Notes under the pieces: generated by a model
Seen by the model: the letters and a program-made list of their open reading frames with translations, nothing else
The model's database searches: none
What the model was told of the DNA's origin: nothing
Origin: Nigrospora sphaerica
Taxonomy: Eukaryota > Ascomycota > Sordariomycetes > Amphisphaeriales > Apiosporaceae
Assembly (NCBI GenBank): GCA_018287875.1
Contig: JAGVVL010000002.1
Span: 992,001 to 1,056,000, forward strand
DNA: 64,000 bases
Reading direction: 5' to 3'
Part shown: positions 54,684 through 64,000 of the stretch, piece after piece
How positions within the stretch are numbered: position 1 is the stretch's first letter
How the letters are laid out: each line of letters opens with the position of its first letter
Position numbers and translations under genes: made by a program

Positions 54684-55648
54684 AATCACCGAGGGTGAGA
54701 TCCAGTGTCTTGGCTGCACGCTTCTTCCTCTCCTTTCTAGCAAGCAAAACCAGAGCGTGGCTACACGGGCTGCTTATGCTCAATAAAGAACATTGTAACA
54801 TTACATCGGGCTTCCTTGGTGCCTTGTACCGGTATTTGCCGTCGTGAGGGCAAATGAACAAGCCCGGCGTTCTCGCCTAGTCTGCGCTTTAGAAAGCAGC
54901 AGCATGTAATGCTATCTTCTCATCCGAATAAGAAAAAATAAATTCCATAAGCCAGGAGCACGATGAGGATGGATGAGCAGATGCAGAGTTGATCAACAGC
55001 CGCCGAACTTGGAATTGCATCTCATAACGCTATCACGTACCACATTTCTTGAAAGCACCACCAGAAGAATTTTTTCTACGAAACCAGAAATCGTTATAGC
55101 ATGAAATCGTTGTCCTAGAACCACAGTCCGAGATGTCTAGCCCTCTTCTCCTCCCGATAGCAGTAGTCCATCCGCATTAGGTCGAAGCCCCACGACAGAT
55201 AGCATCCGCAGCGCAATATGTTCAGTACAGGGACCAATAAGCACTTCATCCAGCATTTCCTTGAATCAAAGACTCGGCGGCCATTAATTCTACGTTTGGC
55301 AGTTTGCGTTGAGGGTTGGGTGCGGAGGAAGACTAGGCTAATACAGTGTATGCGCACGGGTTTGCAGCACGACGAGAAGTTTACAGGTCCCTTTTATTTT
55401 AATCAGTCATGGCAACTCTGGGAACTTCATCCTGTACTTAAAGTACACAGAATCGTGATACTGCGCCTCGACAGAGACTTGTACGGGCGTTTGTTGCCCC
55501 TCAATACCGTCAGGTTTAGCGGTCTATCTGAATGATATGCACAATGTGTTCCCATCAACTCTGGACAACCGGCTCTTGTTGTGCCCAGACCGCCGTCTGG
55601 TTCATATTGCGGCCAAATTCTTTGCACAAAGCAGAACCTGGAGCGAGA
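54684..55648. other. Intergenic region, AT-richer
   Basis: The 3' flanks of the GC-rich orphan (plus) and the HSM3-like gene (minus). Only short frames are present; nothing was recognised. Confidence 0.55.
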
Positions 55649-56743
55649 TCAAGATTGCATGATATCATGAATGAACTTTCTCAGCTCTGGCGCCTCCTCG
55701 GGAACGGTACGATCAGGCAGATGAAGGATGGCTTCCCTGAGGCGATCGTCATTCCGGGTCGCATCGCGCATCAACCCTTTCAGTGTGTCCATCTTGAGGG
55801 CTGAGTAGGGCGTGGCGCGCTGAATGCTAACAAGGGCCTCGAAGAAATCGATGAGACTGAGATGCATTAGCATATCCTCCTTGTCCACCATCCGAAGAGC
55901 GATAAAGTGAAGCAACCCCTCGTCAGTCTCGACATTGGAGTATCTCTGGTTGAGGTCGGGGAAGTCGGTCTTGGCTGTGGCGCCCAGATTCAGGGCTGCC
56001 AGCCGCGGCATGATGCGGAGCACGCGACCTTGGGATAGTGTAAGCTGTTGACTTGACAGGCCGTCTTGGGCATTCTGGTGAGGGCCCGCGCTGGTCAAAG
56101 AGAGGAGCAAGCTGTAGATGTCCCGATCGTGGAAGATCCTTCGCCACATCAAGCCCTGGCCGGGTGGGTGTCTGACGGCTATTTCCATGCCGTTCACCGA
56201 CAAGCCCTCCTGAAGGCGCGTCTCGCAGTCCACATCCAACAAGTCCCCCAGGACCTTTGAGCCCTTCTCGCCGACCTCAACCTGGGGTGCGCTGAGCCAC
56301 TGGATGATGAAGTTTGTCATGAGGTTCTTCATCACGGCTAGGATGGCAGCTTCGGCGGGCGACTTGCTGGCTTTCTCCAAAACCGTCATGGCCAGTATGT
56401 TGGCCGAGGGCGCGGGAGAGCGGAGAGCTTGGATCAGAGCGTCTTCTGAAGCCATGGACATGACCTGGGTAAAGGAGAGAGGGCCAAGAAGCTTCGTAGC
56501 CAGCGAACAGAGCACGGTGGGATCTTGTTGATACTGCTTCAGGATGTCGATGATCTTTGGCAGGAGGCGGGGTATGAGGGGCGGGATATTGACCGGAGTT
56601 AATTGGAGCTCGACATCGTCGAAGAGCTTCACGGTAGGAGCCAAGACGGGGTCTGCTAGGAGCTCGTCCAAATGCTTGTCCAGCTCATCCACTCCGGTGA
56701 TAGGAATAGTATCGGTATCCATCTTGACGGCGATTCTCGTCAT
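55649..56743 (-). CDS. HSM3: HSM3/PSMD5-like 26S proteasome assembly chaperone
   Basis: Single exon, 364 aa. Two Mets are possible starts (residues 1 and 8: MTRIAVKMDTD); the first is used. The protein is almost wholly helical with HEAT/ARM-like periodicity: LTPVNIPPLIPRLLPKIIDI, VLCSLATKLLGPLSFTQVM, ILAMTVLEKASKSPAEAAIL, WLSAPQVEVGEKGSKVLGDL. This fits the HSM3/PSMD5 (S5b) family, whose members bind the C-terminus of Rpt1 and guide assembly of the proteasome base; the yeast name comes from an older mismatch-repair phenotype. The family call rests on the overall pattern rather than a catalytic motif, so it is less certain than its neighbours. Divergent from RPC31. Confidence 0.72.
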   Translation of the reverse strand: MTRIAVKMDTDTIPITGVDELDKHLDELLADPVLAPTVKLFDDVELQLTPVNIPPLIPRLLPKIIDILKQYQQDPTVLCSLATKLLGPLSFTQVMSMASEDALIQALRSPAPSANILAMTVLEKASKSPAEAAILAVMKNLMTNFIIQWLSAPQVEVGEKGSKVLGDLLDVDCETRLQEGLSVNGMEIAVRHPPGQGLMWRRIFHDRDIYSLLLSLTSAGPHQNAQDGLSSQQLTLSQGRVLRIMPRLAALNLGATAKTDFPDLNQRYSNVETDEGLLHFIALRMVDKEDMLMHLSLIDFFEALVSIQRATPYSALKMDTLKGLMRDATRNDDRLREAILHLPDRTVPEEAPELRKFIHDIMQS

Positions 56744-57827
56744 TGAGGAGCTTTGGAGAAGCGGCCGATCCAGGTGTCGGTATCTTGGACGTTGTGGTCG
56801 GGGAAACAGGTATGACTGGCAATGCCAGACAGTGCCGTTGAGACCAACGCAGAGAACGAGGAGCCAACCAGGCAGAAGATAGGCGTCGTAGGCAGCGCGG
56901 CCTTGTTTGCTCTAAATAAGCCGGATGATCAACACCTGGTGTCCTGGGCGCGCATGAGGGCGAAGCTACTGGAGGCAGCCAGTGAGAGCTTCTGTAGGTT
57001 AGACGGGGATGTACCTGTAGGTAAACCAACCTTAGGTAGTACTTTCCAAGACCAGCTCCCCCGGATGGCGGGGCAGGTGGGCGTCTGGATGAAAGTGATG
57101 GCGGTAAGGACAGCCAAGTGTCCCAGTAGATAGGTAATTACAACCAGATCTCCTTCCGCAGTAACTCACGATTTTGCGAGCAAATAATCACCACTTACTT
57201 ACCTCTTTACCTACCTAGGTAAGTAAGTAGGGCTCATTACATTCAACTGTTGCCTTGCTCGACCGAGGTAACAAGCACCCGAACAGCTAGAGCGGAAAGT
57301 CGAGCAGGTCGATTATCGATAAGCAACCACACGATACGGCGTCAAGTGGGATGAATAAAAGTTGGCGCATCCCTACCGTAATGCGGCATGGAAACAACCC
57401 ATGTTTCCAGAAGTCCATGTGTGCATACCTTTCAAGAGGCCCGTATAACACCAACTCTGTAGGCCGATTTTTGACAGCTGTATTTATTAGTGTCTATATA
57501 ATTATTAAAAGAATGACTGCTATGTCGGGTGTTTCCCCCGCATGTGGGCAAGGCCAATGCGTAGTAAGAAGCTACCTACGTGCGCCGAATTCTATTCTCC
57601 TCTGAATGAACCAGCCCGCATGTTGGGGGAGTCATCTAGACCCCACTAAAAAGTCCCCGTCCATTCCACGACTTCTGATGATCCATCCATCCATCCCTTC
57701 CAAGCATTTATCCATTGACAGTTCGCGATCGCCTTTAAACCACCACCGCCACGCCCCCTCGGGCCACAACTTCTCTTCCCATCCGACACAAGTTCTCGAT
57801 GCATATATAGGCCCCCTGCCACCAGCC
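56744..57827. promoter_or_regulatory. Divergent HSM3/RPC31 intergenic region
   Basis: 1.08 kb holding both promoters. It contains a 12-bp perfect inverted repeat at 57193-57228 and a TATATA string at about 57803, only about 25 nt before the RPC31 ATG, too close to be a normal TATA box. No gene is seen. Confidence 0.55.
57193..57228. repeat. 12-bp inverted repeat with ACCTAGGT centre
   Basis: Left arm ACTTACTTACCT (57193-57204) and right arm AGGTAAGTAAGT (57217-57228) are perfect complements around a 12-nt spacer. The overlapping octamer ACCTAGGT is itself palindromic. It could form a hairpin or be a dimeric binding site. Confidence 0.85.
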
Positions 57828-58661
57828 ATGTCAGGACGTGGTGGTAGAGGCGGCGGCCGCGGCGGTCGTGGAGGCGGCCGCGGCGGTCGCAAAGACCTGC
57901 CTTGGGATTATGACCCCAGCATCCTTGTATCCGACCAGCCGCAAGAAAACTACCCGAAGTCCTACAAGCCCCCGCCCGCCAGCCGGTTTCCTCTGTCGGG
58001 CCCGGAGAAAGGCGCCATCAAGCACTTCATCCAGCTCCGCCGCGACTTCCACAACTCGCCTCTCTATACCCACAAGCACATGACGCCCGATCTTTCGGCC
58101 AACTCGAACATTGCAGATCCTGTGCCCAAATCCTACGGTCAAGAGCAACGGAATGCCCGGTTTGGCGTTAGGAATAAGGCCACCGTTGACCCCTTCTTGG
58201 CCGTGCCCATGTACAGCCACCAGTTCGTCCACGAGACGCGCATTGTCCCCGAAATGAAAGAATGCTCTTTCGTCGAGAGCCTGTTCCCCAAGGAGCTCTG
58301 GCCCACGCTGGCCGGCGACGACGGCCCCAGTAAGGGTGGCGCTAAGAAAGGCTCTAAGCGGGCCTTGGACGAAGACGACGACGACGACGACGACGTGGTG
58401 GCCTCGCGCCGGCGCCGCGGGCCCGAGACTGAAGAGGAGAGGAAGCGGCGGATTGAGGAGGCCGCCCAGGGTAAAGACCACGATGAGGCCGAGGGGGCCG
58501 AGGAGGCCGAGCTCGACGAAGACGAGCAGGAGATGAGCCAGGGCGACGACGACTTCGAGGAGGACGAGGACGGCGGTGACTACGACGCCGAGCAGTACTT
58601 CGACGACGGCGACGGCGACGGCATGGACGACGACGTCGGCGAGTCCGCAATGGACTTCTGA
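57828..58661 (+). CDS. RPC31: RNA polymerase III subunit Rpc31 (RPC7-like)
   Basis: Single exon, 277 aa; start gccATGtca. The N-terminus is a Gly/Arg run (SGRGGRGGGRGGRGGGRGGR), as in the family. The conserved centre includes LPWDYDPSIL, PLSGPEKGAIKHFIQLRRDF, SPLYTHKHMT and KATVDPFLAVPMYSHQFVHE. The C-terminal third is a long Asp/Glu tract ending VGESAMDF, typical of Rpc31/POLR3G. This subunit belongs to the Pol III-specific heterotrimer needed for initiation at tRNA and 5S genes in the nucleus. The frame is open upstream to 57606, but that part has no conserved content. Confidence 0.9.
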   Translation: MSGRGGRGGGRGGRGGGRGGRKDLPWDYDPSILVSDQPQENYPKSYKPPPASRFPLSGPEKGAIKHFIQLRRDFHNSPLYTHKHMTPDLSANSNIADPVPKSYGQEQRNARFGVRNKATVDPFLAVPMYSHQFVHETRIVPEMKECSFVESLFPKELWPTLAGDDGPSKGGAKKGSKRALDEDDDDDDDVVASRRRRGPETEEERKRRIEEAAQGKDHDEAEGAEEAELDEDEQEMSQGDDDFEEDEDGGDYDAEQYFDDGDGDGMDDDVGESAMDF

Positions 58662-60024
58662 TCTGGGCCCCGCATGGCATTGCATTGGGAACTGGCGTTT
58701 TGAGAGGGCGTCTGGATGGGCCTATTGCTTCAATACGATACCATTTTCCGGTCACAGGGCTCACCTTTGCTCCTGTGGACAAGCCACTCCCCGGGTATTC
58801 TTGTTTCCTGGTCTACTTGTTATAAAACGCGTGGGCACACAACATCGTGTCCCTTTTGCTCCATCATGACAGCTTAGGGGAGTTCGAAACATACTTACAT
58901 ACCTTACACTATGGATTTCAGGCCTCTGCGCGTCTATCTTGAGGGCTGCATGCTTGACACGAATGTCCCTATGTGATAACCCATTAGGACTGAGGATGCA
59001 ACTCACACGGTGCCGGCACTAATAAGGCGCAATATGTCGTCTCCTTTCCAACTAGAAGTACCTCAGGCTGGTTGCTCCAGTGTCATGTCTCTCGGGGAGC
59101 TATTACAAATCATCAAACCAGCTGAGTCCGAATTCTTTGAAATGGGGGACCCAGGGCGAGAGAAGACCAAGGTTGGATTCCTCCACCGGCCATCTGATCT
59201 TTTTTGTCCGTTTTCTTACCCGTGTGGCTGGCTCTTGTTCTTTTCGTCCCTTCAGCTCCCATCCCGTTCTTCGAGGAACGGCATGTCAGCTCCTCAACTC
59301 AAAAAAGACTGCGATGTGGAAAGGGGTCTTCACTTCCAGATTGTGTTTTGGTCTTAACTCTGCCCTGACCAGTAACATCCATATTCCTTTAGATGCTCTA
59401 ATAGGAGCTCCGCCTCCTGTTCCCAGGTACAGTAATCGCGGATATTGCAGCTTGGTTTGAATGCAAGAGGCTATTCTCGTCCAGCTCACTCTCCAGGTGC
59501 TCCGATCCCGACTCTGCGAAGATAGACTTCATACAAGGGCCATCTGGGAGTAGGTGAAAGTCTCCAATATCAAGTGCTAGGCTGACCGGGTGGCAAGCAT
59601 ATGGATGCCTCCGTACGACGCGTGTCATACAAAGGCTACTAGAAGCAAAGAAGGCAAAAGGGAGGGCGATTAATTTACTCCGAGACGTCAATGGCCGCCC
59701 CATAATCCCAAGAGGACAAAAGCTAAATGACAAGTAGGAACAAACCGAGCCTTGGCACTCTCTGTTTCCGCTCGCCAAAAGAATGCGCAAATCCATCTTC
59801 TATGAAGCCACGTGGACTCTCCGAGGCGCGTCCAATTGCCCTGTCATCCACGCCAAATACCCCGACGGCTGGCAGCAAGAATGGCATAAACTCCGCCGTT
59901 CATCTGGCCGAAGTCGTGTGTCGTCTCCTAAGCCGCTGTCGAAAAGAATGAACTATTCGGGTGCGCCACAAACCACAAGGGACTGGGCTAGATTCATCAC
60001 GCATGGGCGCCCGGAGGTCGTCGA
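58662..60024. other. Convergent intergenic region
   Basis: About 1.36 kb between the 3' ends of RPC31 and the AAA ATPase gene. Mixed-composition DNA with short frames on both strands (for example 59398-59796, minus) that lack motifs. No gene is supported. Confidence 0.55.
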
Positions 60025-63000
60025 TTAAAAGTAGGATCTCATGGCATCGGTGTACCCGGTACCGCCCTTGAGGTCTCTCTCAAAACTCATCAGGACGTCC
60101 AGATACTCGCGGATGTGGCGCATGCTGAGCGGCTCGCCCTTGTTGACGGCCAAGGCCTGGGCGGTACGGACCGTGTTCTTGATCTGCCGCCCGTTGAGGC
60201 TGTAGCGAGCGAGCGTGTTGTAGTCTTCCTCGGTGAAGGGCATGGCGTCGAGCTTCTCGAGGGCGCGAACCCGTTCGACGAAGATCTTGAAGATGGCCTT
60301 CTTCGCCTTGGTGTCGAGCTCGGCGTACTTGAGCGCGATGTGGATCCGGGACTGGAAGGCCTCGTCGAAGGTCTGCCCATCCGCCTTGTTAGTAGCCGGA
60401 CACGGTACGTCTGGGTAAACCTTACCTCGACACGGTTAGTCGTTAAGAAGAGAATGCCCTGGAAGTACTCAAGCTGGCGCAAGAAAATGCTGACCAGGGC
60501 GTTGCGGTGGATATCAGCCATGTTGCGCTTCTCGAGGAAAACGTCGGCCTCGTCGAGCAGAAGGATGGCACCCCAGGCATGGCAAATGTCCAACGTCTTC
60601 TGCAGCTCGGCCTCCAGATAGCGGCTGTCGGTCCCCAGGTCGCCGGCAGAGACGCTGTACAGGGGGCACTTCAGCAGCTCGCTGATGCCTTCGGCCGTAA
60701 GGGTCTTTCCGGTGCCCGGAGGGCCGTGCAGAACCGCGACGAGACCTTTGCCTTTGCCTTGGATGACGTCGTCAATGCTCTCGGCAGGGTGGTACTTGTG
60801 GGACTCGACGAGGGCCTGCGTTGGATGGCGGGTGAGCTTTGCCATGGCAAACGGGACATTAAGCGACGATACGTACCTGGACAATGTCCTTCGTCTTGGC
60901 CTCGAGGACGAGCGAATCGTAGGCGTGCTCGTTCCATGAGATCTCCTTGACGCCCGAGACCGTGAATTCGAGCCACAGTTTCTCGGCGAACGCGAAGCCC
61001 AGCACAACCGGCGAAGCTATCAGGTACTCCTCTTCGCCGAACTCGGGAACGCCGGGCTTCGAGTCGGGGGGAATCTTCGAGCCTTTGCTGCTTTGGCGGT
61101 CATCCTGGGCGTCGTAGTCGTTTTGGCTGGCAACCTTGTCCAGCTGCCCGTTCGGGTCGGCGTGCTCTAGGTCTTCCTGGGGCACTTCGATGCATTGGAG
61201 GTCACCGTTCTTGTTCCGCACCATCATTTTGACCGTCTTTTCTTTGTCCTCGCACTCGATGAGCTCTTTGACCGCAGAGCCGCCACCACCGCGACCGCCA
61301 CCGTCTGAATCCGAAGCCCCGCACCCGCCTTCGTCGTCATCGCCGCCGTCATCTGAAAGGACGTCGTGATCCTTGGGTCGCACGACTGAGATGGGGTAGT
61401 TGGGGTTGTTTCGGCGGTGAATGGCTGGGTCTACCATGATGCGTCCGTTGATGTTGACTTTGACGATCGATTTCTTCTTCTTGTAGTAGGCCAGTCCTTG
61501 GTGACTCTTGTAGTTGACTCCAGCGAGGCCGACAAATTTCTTGCCGCGCTCGATCAGCTCCTTGCGCACTTGAGCTTCGTCCTTGTGGTAGGCCAAAGGG
61601 TAGCAATTCAGGCTCGTAATCTTTCGCGCACCCCGGAAGTCACCCATCTCTTCCACCACTGAACCGTACCCAAAGGTCTTTCCGTCGTACTCGAAATACT
61701 AAACGACAAGTTAGAATTATCCAGCCAGGGTGGCAAATGGTGAGCGGAGTTGACACTTACTTTGCCCTCGATGTAGTAGAAGTCACCCTTCATGATGCTG
61801 TAGTGCTTGTCCGCCATTTCCACCTTGAAGACACGGGCTTCATCCGGCGTGCCGTAGGTTGTGGTATAAGCCAGAGTGTTGGGTTTCCAGAGAGCCCAGA
61901 GTAGGTCGAACGTAATGAGGCCATTCTCAAGCAGCGGGTATAGGCTGTTTGGAACGTAAGTGGTAACCCTGGTTTATCCATGGCACCCGGGGAGGGACAG
62001 ACCTTTTCTTGACTTGGGAATAGTCCTTGTCTAGGTAGCGAATGAGGACCTTGAGATGGCGGCGTTTGCTTTCATTCCACTTTTCCATTCTCTTGCGCTC
62101 CTTCGACGTCTTAGCCTCGGGTTCGAAGCCTTTCAGACTCTTCAAATGCCCCCGAAGGTCCTCGAGGTAGCTAAATGACGATGAGCCCCGATTCTTAGTA
62201 GTGGTTCGCGTTTGGCTTACAGGAAGAGCATGTTGGGGTCCAGTTTGGGAGTTTCCTCGACCAAACTGACACCTTTTATTGCGCCCATAACCGCCTGGAG
62301 GGCTTCGCGCAGCGGCTTGCTCTTGATGTCAACAATGGTAGTCTTGTACTTGCCCTCCCAGTCGAAGGTTCGCCTGACATGGAAGAGGAACTCGCTGTAT
62401 TGTGAGCTGGAGACATTCTCTGCCGTGTCCTGCAACTTGTAGTTATGGATCTTGGAGTCCCATACTTGGTCGACGCGCTTGAACTCTAGTCGGGGCGGCT
62501 GGCTTTCGCGACCGTTCTTGCCTCTACCCTTGGCCTTCCCTCTGGGACGCTCGACCTCAATAATACGGGGATAGGGCGGGCCATCGTCATACCCACTGTG
62601 GCCACGCGATAGCCTTGGCGGGGGAGGGCGTAGTCCTCGGATGCCAGGGATTGTATGGCCTCTCCCATGTATTCCACTGGGGATCCCGAGGTCTGCGTCG
62701 ACGAAGCGGTTCACTTGGATATTTGGAGGGCCACCAACTATCCCGTTTGTTGGGAAGTTGCCCAGTGCTAAAGCGTTGCCCCCTGGTCCCGCAACGCCGA
62801 GGGAGCCCATGCCAACTCCAGCCGGGTTAAGAGCAGTAGTACCGCCTCCGATGCCGAAGTCCGCGCTCTGACGCTGAATCTGCAGTTGCAAGTTTTGGAG
62901 CTGTGTCTGGAGCAGCAGAAACTGATCGCGCGTTGCTGGCTGGGATTGGCTCCGATCAAGATCCTCGTCCTCCGTGTCTTCCTCATCTGAATCCGAGTCG

Positions 63001-63521
63001 GAGTCCTCAGAGCTGTCGGTGTCTAAACCATCCTCGGATTCCGACGCAGCCCTCTTCGGCTTGGATTTGGTGCGTTTCCTCGACTTCTTTGCAGACTTGC
63101 CTTTGGCCTTCTCTTTTTGGCCAGTCTGCTTCCTTTTCAGCAGCCGCTTCTTCTTCACGGCGTTTCCCTCCGAGGAAGTCTCGTCGTCAGATACAACCTC
63201 CATTGAATCAGATGAAGAAGAGTCGGATTCAAGGCCGTCGCTACTTTCACTTGAAGAAGTGTCCGATGCCATGAGTTCCTTCTTGCCCTTCTTGGACTTG
63301 GCCCGCAGTCGCTTCGTGCTGCCGTTTGTAGCGAGCTTCTTCTTGCCAGTTTTGGCGTTGCTGACCTTATCTGCTGCTTGGGTCGAGGTAGATGAAGCGT
63401 TTGCCTCCTTTCCAGGAGCGTTGGCGTTGTCCGTGGACACTGGGATGGCGACCTTGCGTGCTTCCGTGGCAGTAGTGCCCATATTCTGGGGATCCAGGCT
63501 TATCTTGACGTTGGTGGCCAT
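60025..63521 (-). CDS. AAA+ ATPase with DUF7025-type N-terminal region
   Basis: Six exons on the minus strand: 63521-62221, 62170-62003, 61944-61761, 61698-60877, 60815-60426 and 60372-60025, introns 50-62 nt, all in frame; 1070 aa. Residues 50-205 are an alternating Lys-rich and Ser/Asp/Glu-rich tail suggestive of nuclear or chromatin contact. The middle (about 370-690) matches the DUF7025 region found before fungal AAA domains (LYPLLENGLITFDLLWALWK, FEYDGKTFGYGSVVEEMGDF, VNINGRIMVDPAIHRR). The AAA core has Walker A GPPGTGKT near 855, Walker B AILLLDEADVFLE near 907, and sensor-1 LFLTTNRVE followed after intron 5 by TFDEAFQSRIHIALKY, with the sensor-2 side YSLNGRQIKNTV. The biological role is unknown. 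The last acceptor was taken as GGGCAG (60373-60375); an AAG 12 nt upstream would add four residues but lies too close to the CTAAC branch point. Confidence 0.93.
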
Positions 63522-64000
63522 TTTGTGCTTCGGGGAGAGTGGTAGCTGACTCCTGTGTAGTGAAAGCGGGATGATGACCTGGTGAAATGAGTAGGAAGAC
63601 GCGGCGAGGGGCCAACGTTTGGCGTTTGTCAGCGACCCAGCCGTTCAAGTTCAGGTGTCGCTTGTCTTGTGTTCCACTGTGACTGGCCCGGCCTGCTGCC
63701 GGTGAGTGGTCAGTATAATAATAGACGGGTTGTATCCAAGCCCGCCTTCTTCCTCGGTGTATGGGTGCCGTGAGGGGGCATCCAATCCTGAAGCTGGCAT
63801 GCGCAGGATGCTGTGCTTCACTACCAACCGTCAGGAATAAGGCGAGCATGCGCTACCCCGCAGCCTGACAGCAACGCAGCGAAAGCTCGCACTGATTGGG
63901 CAGGTGAATGAGACGGCGACAAGACACGGAAAGAAAAAAAGGAGGCGGGTGCATATATTGCCTAGGTGGTTGAGAGAAAGAGATGGTATACCGACCCATG
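63522..64000. other. Upstream region of the AAA ATPase gene, window edge
   Basis: Promoter-side DNA with a further cctaggt string at 63961 and an A-rich run at about 63930-63940. A minus frame ending in the ATPase gene is an artefact. No gene is seen before the window ends. Confidence 0.55.

Noticed and set aside
60376..60387. Alternative acceptor adding four residues (ADGQ) at the AAA ATPase sensor-1 region
   Set aside because: The AG is about 4 nt from the CTAAC branch point, too close for splicing. The downstream GGGCAG gives the conserved TTNRVETFDEAFQSR join.

Overview
This is nuclear DNA of a filamentous ascomycete. Coding regions are GC-rich and broken by short introns (about 50-125 nt). 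The introns have GTAAGT-like donors, CTAAC/CTGAC branch points and CAG/TAG acceptors. The shugoshin, DASH subunit, Zn2Cys6 regulator, DUF7025 AAA ATPase and the general gene style fit a Sordariomycete, perhaps Hypocreales; that placement is inference. Nothing prokaryotic, no rRNA, no convincing tRNA, no CRISPR array and no complete transposon was seen. Splice junctions were worked out by hand from frame continuity, splice signals and family resemblance.

Left third (1-25 kb): a large disordered fungal protein (1028-4231); a carboxylesterase with an N-terminal membrane anchor (5422-7625, minus); then three neighbouring genes of chromosome-segregation flavour. These are a coiled-coil protein with a KARP/TPX2-like tail and a triplicated His-rich repeat (10737-13263, minus), the DASH subunit DAD2 (14462-15011, minus) and shugoshin SGO1 (15740-18131, plus). 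DAD2 and SGO1 are head to head across a 728-bp intergene. Next come a secreted Ser/Thr-rich repeat protein with a Cys-rich C-terminal domain (19693-23047) and a 71-residue hydrophilic protein (23960-24256).

Middle (24-45 kb): a membrane-anchored DUF3445/HODM-like protein (minus), a Zn2Cys6 transcription factor (plus), a tiny cupin (minus) divergent from a seven-exon APC-type permease (plus), a CofD/UPF0052-family protein with an 18-nt microexon (minus), the ER P5A-ATPase SPF1 (minus), a degenerate aspartic-protease-like locus with altered catalytic motifs and broken frames (minus), and mitochondrial malate dehydrogenase (plus).

Right third (45-64 kb): a fungal APH/AIM9-like kinase whose N- and C-terminal halves differ sharply in base composition, an aldehyde dehydrogenase (minus), an unrecognised GC-rich gene isolated in AT-richer DNA, an HSM3/PSMD5-like proteasome-assembly chaperone (minus) divergent from RNA polymerase III subunit RPC31 (plus), and a large DUF7025-type AAA ATPase (minus). 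Intergenic spaces are long, carry microsatellites and a recurring ACCTAGGT-like palindrome, and yielded no further supportable genes. The genes are mostly independent housekeeping functions rather than one pathway. The only contextual group I can argue for is the segregation trio at 10.7-18.1 kb.
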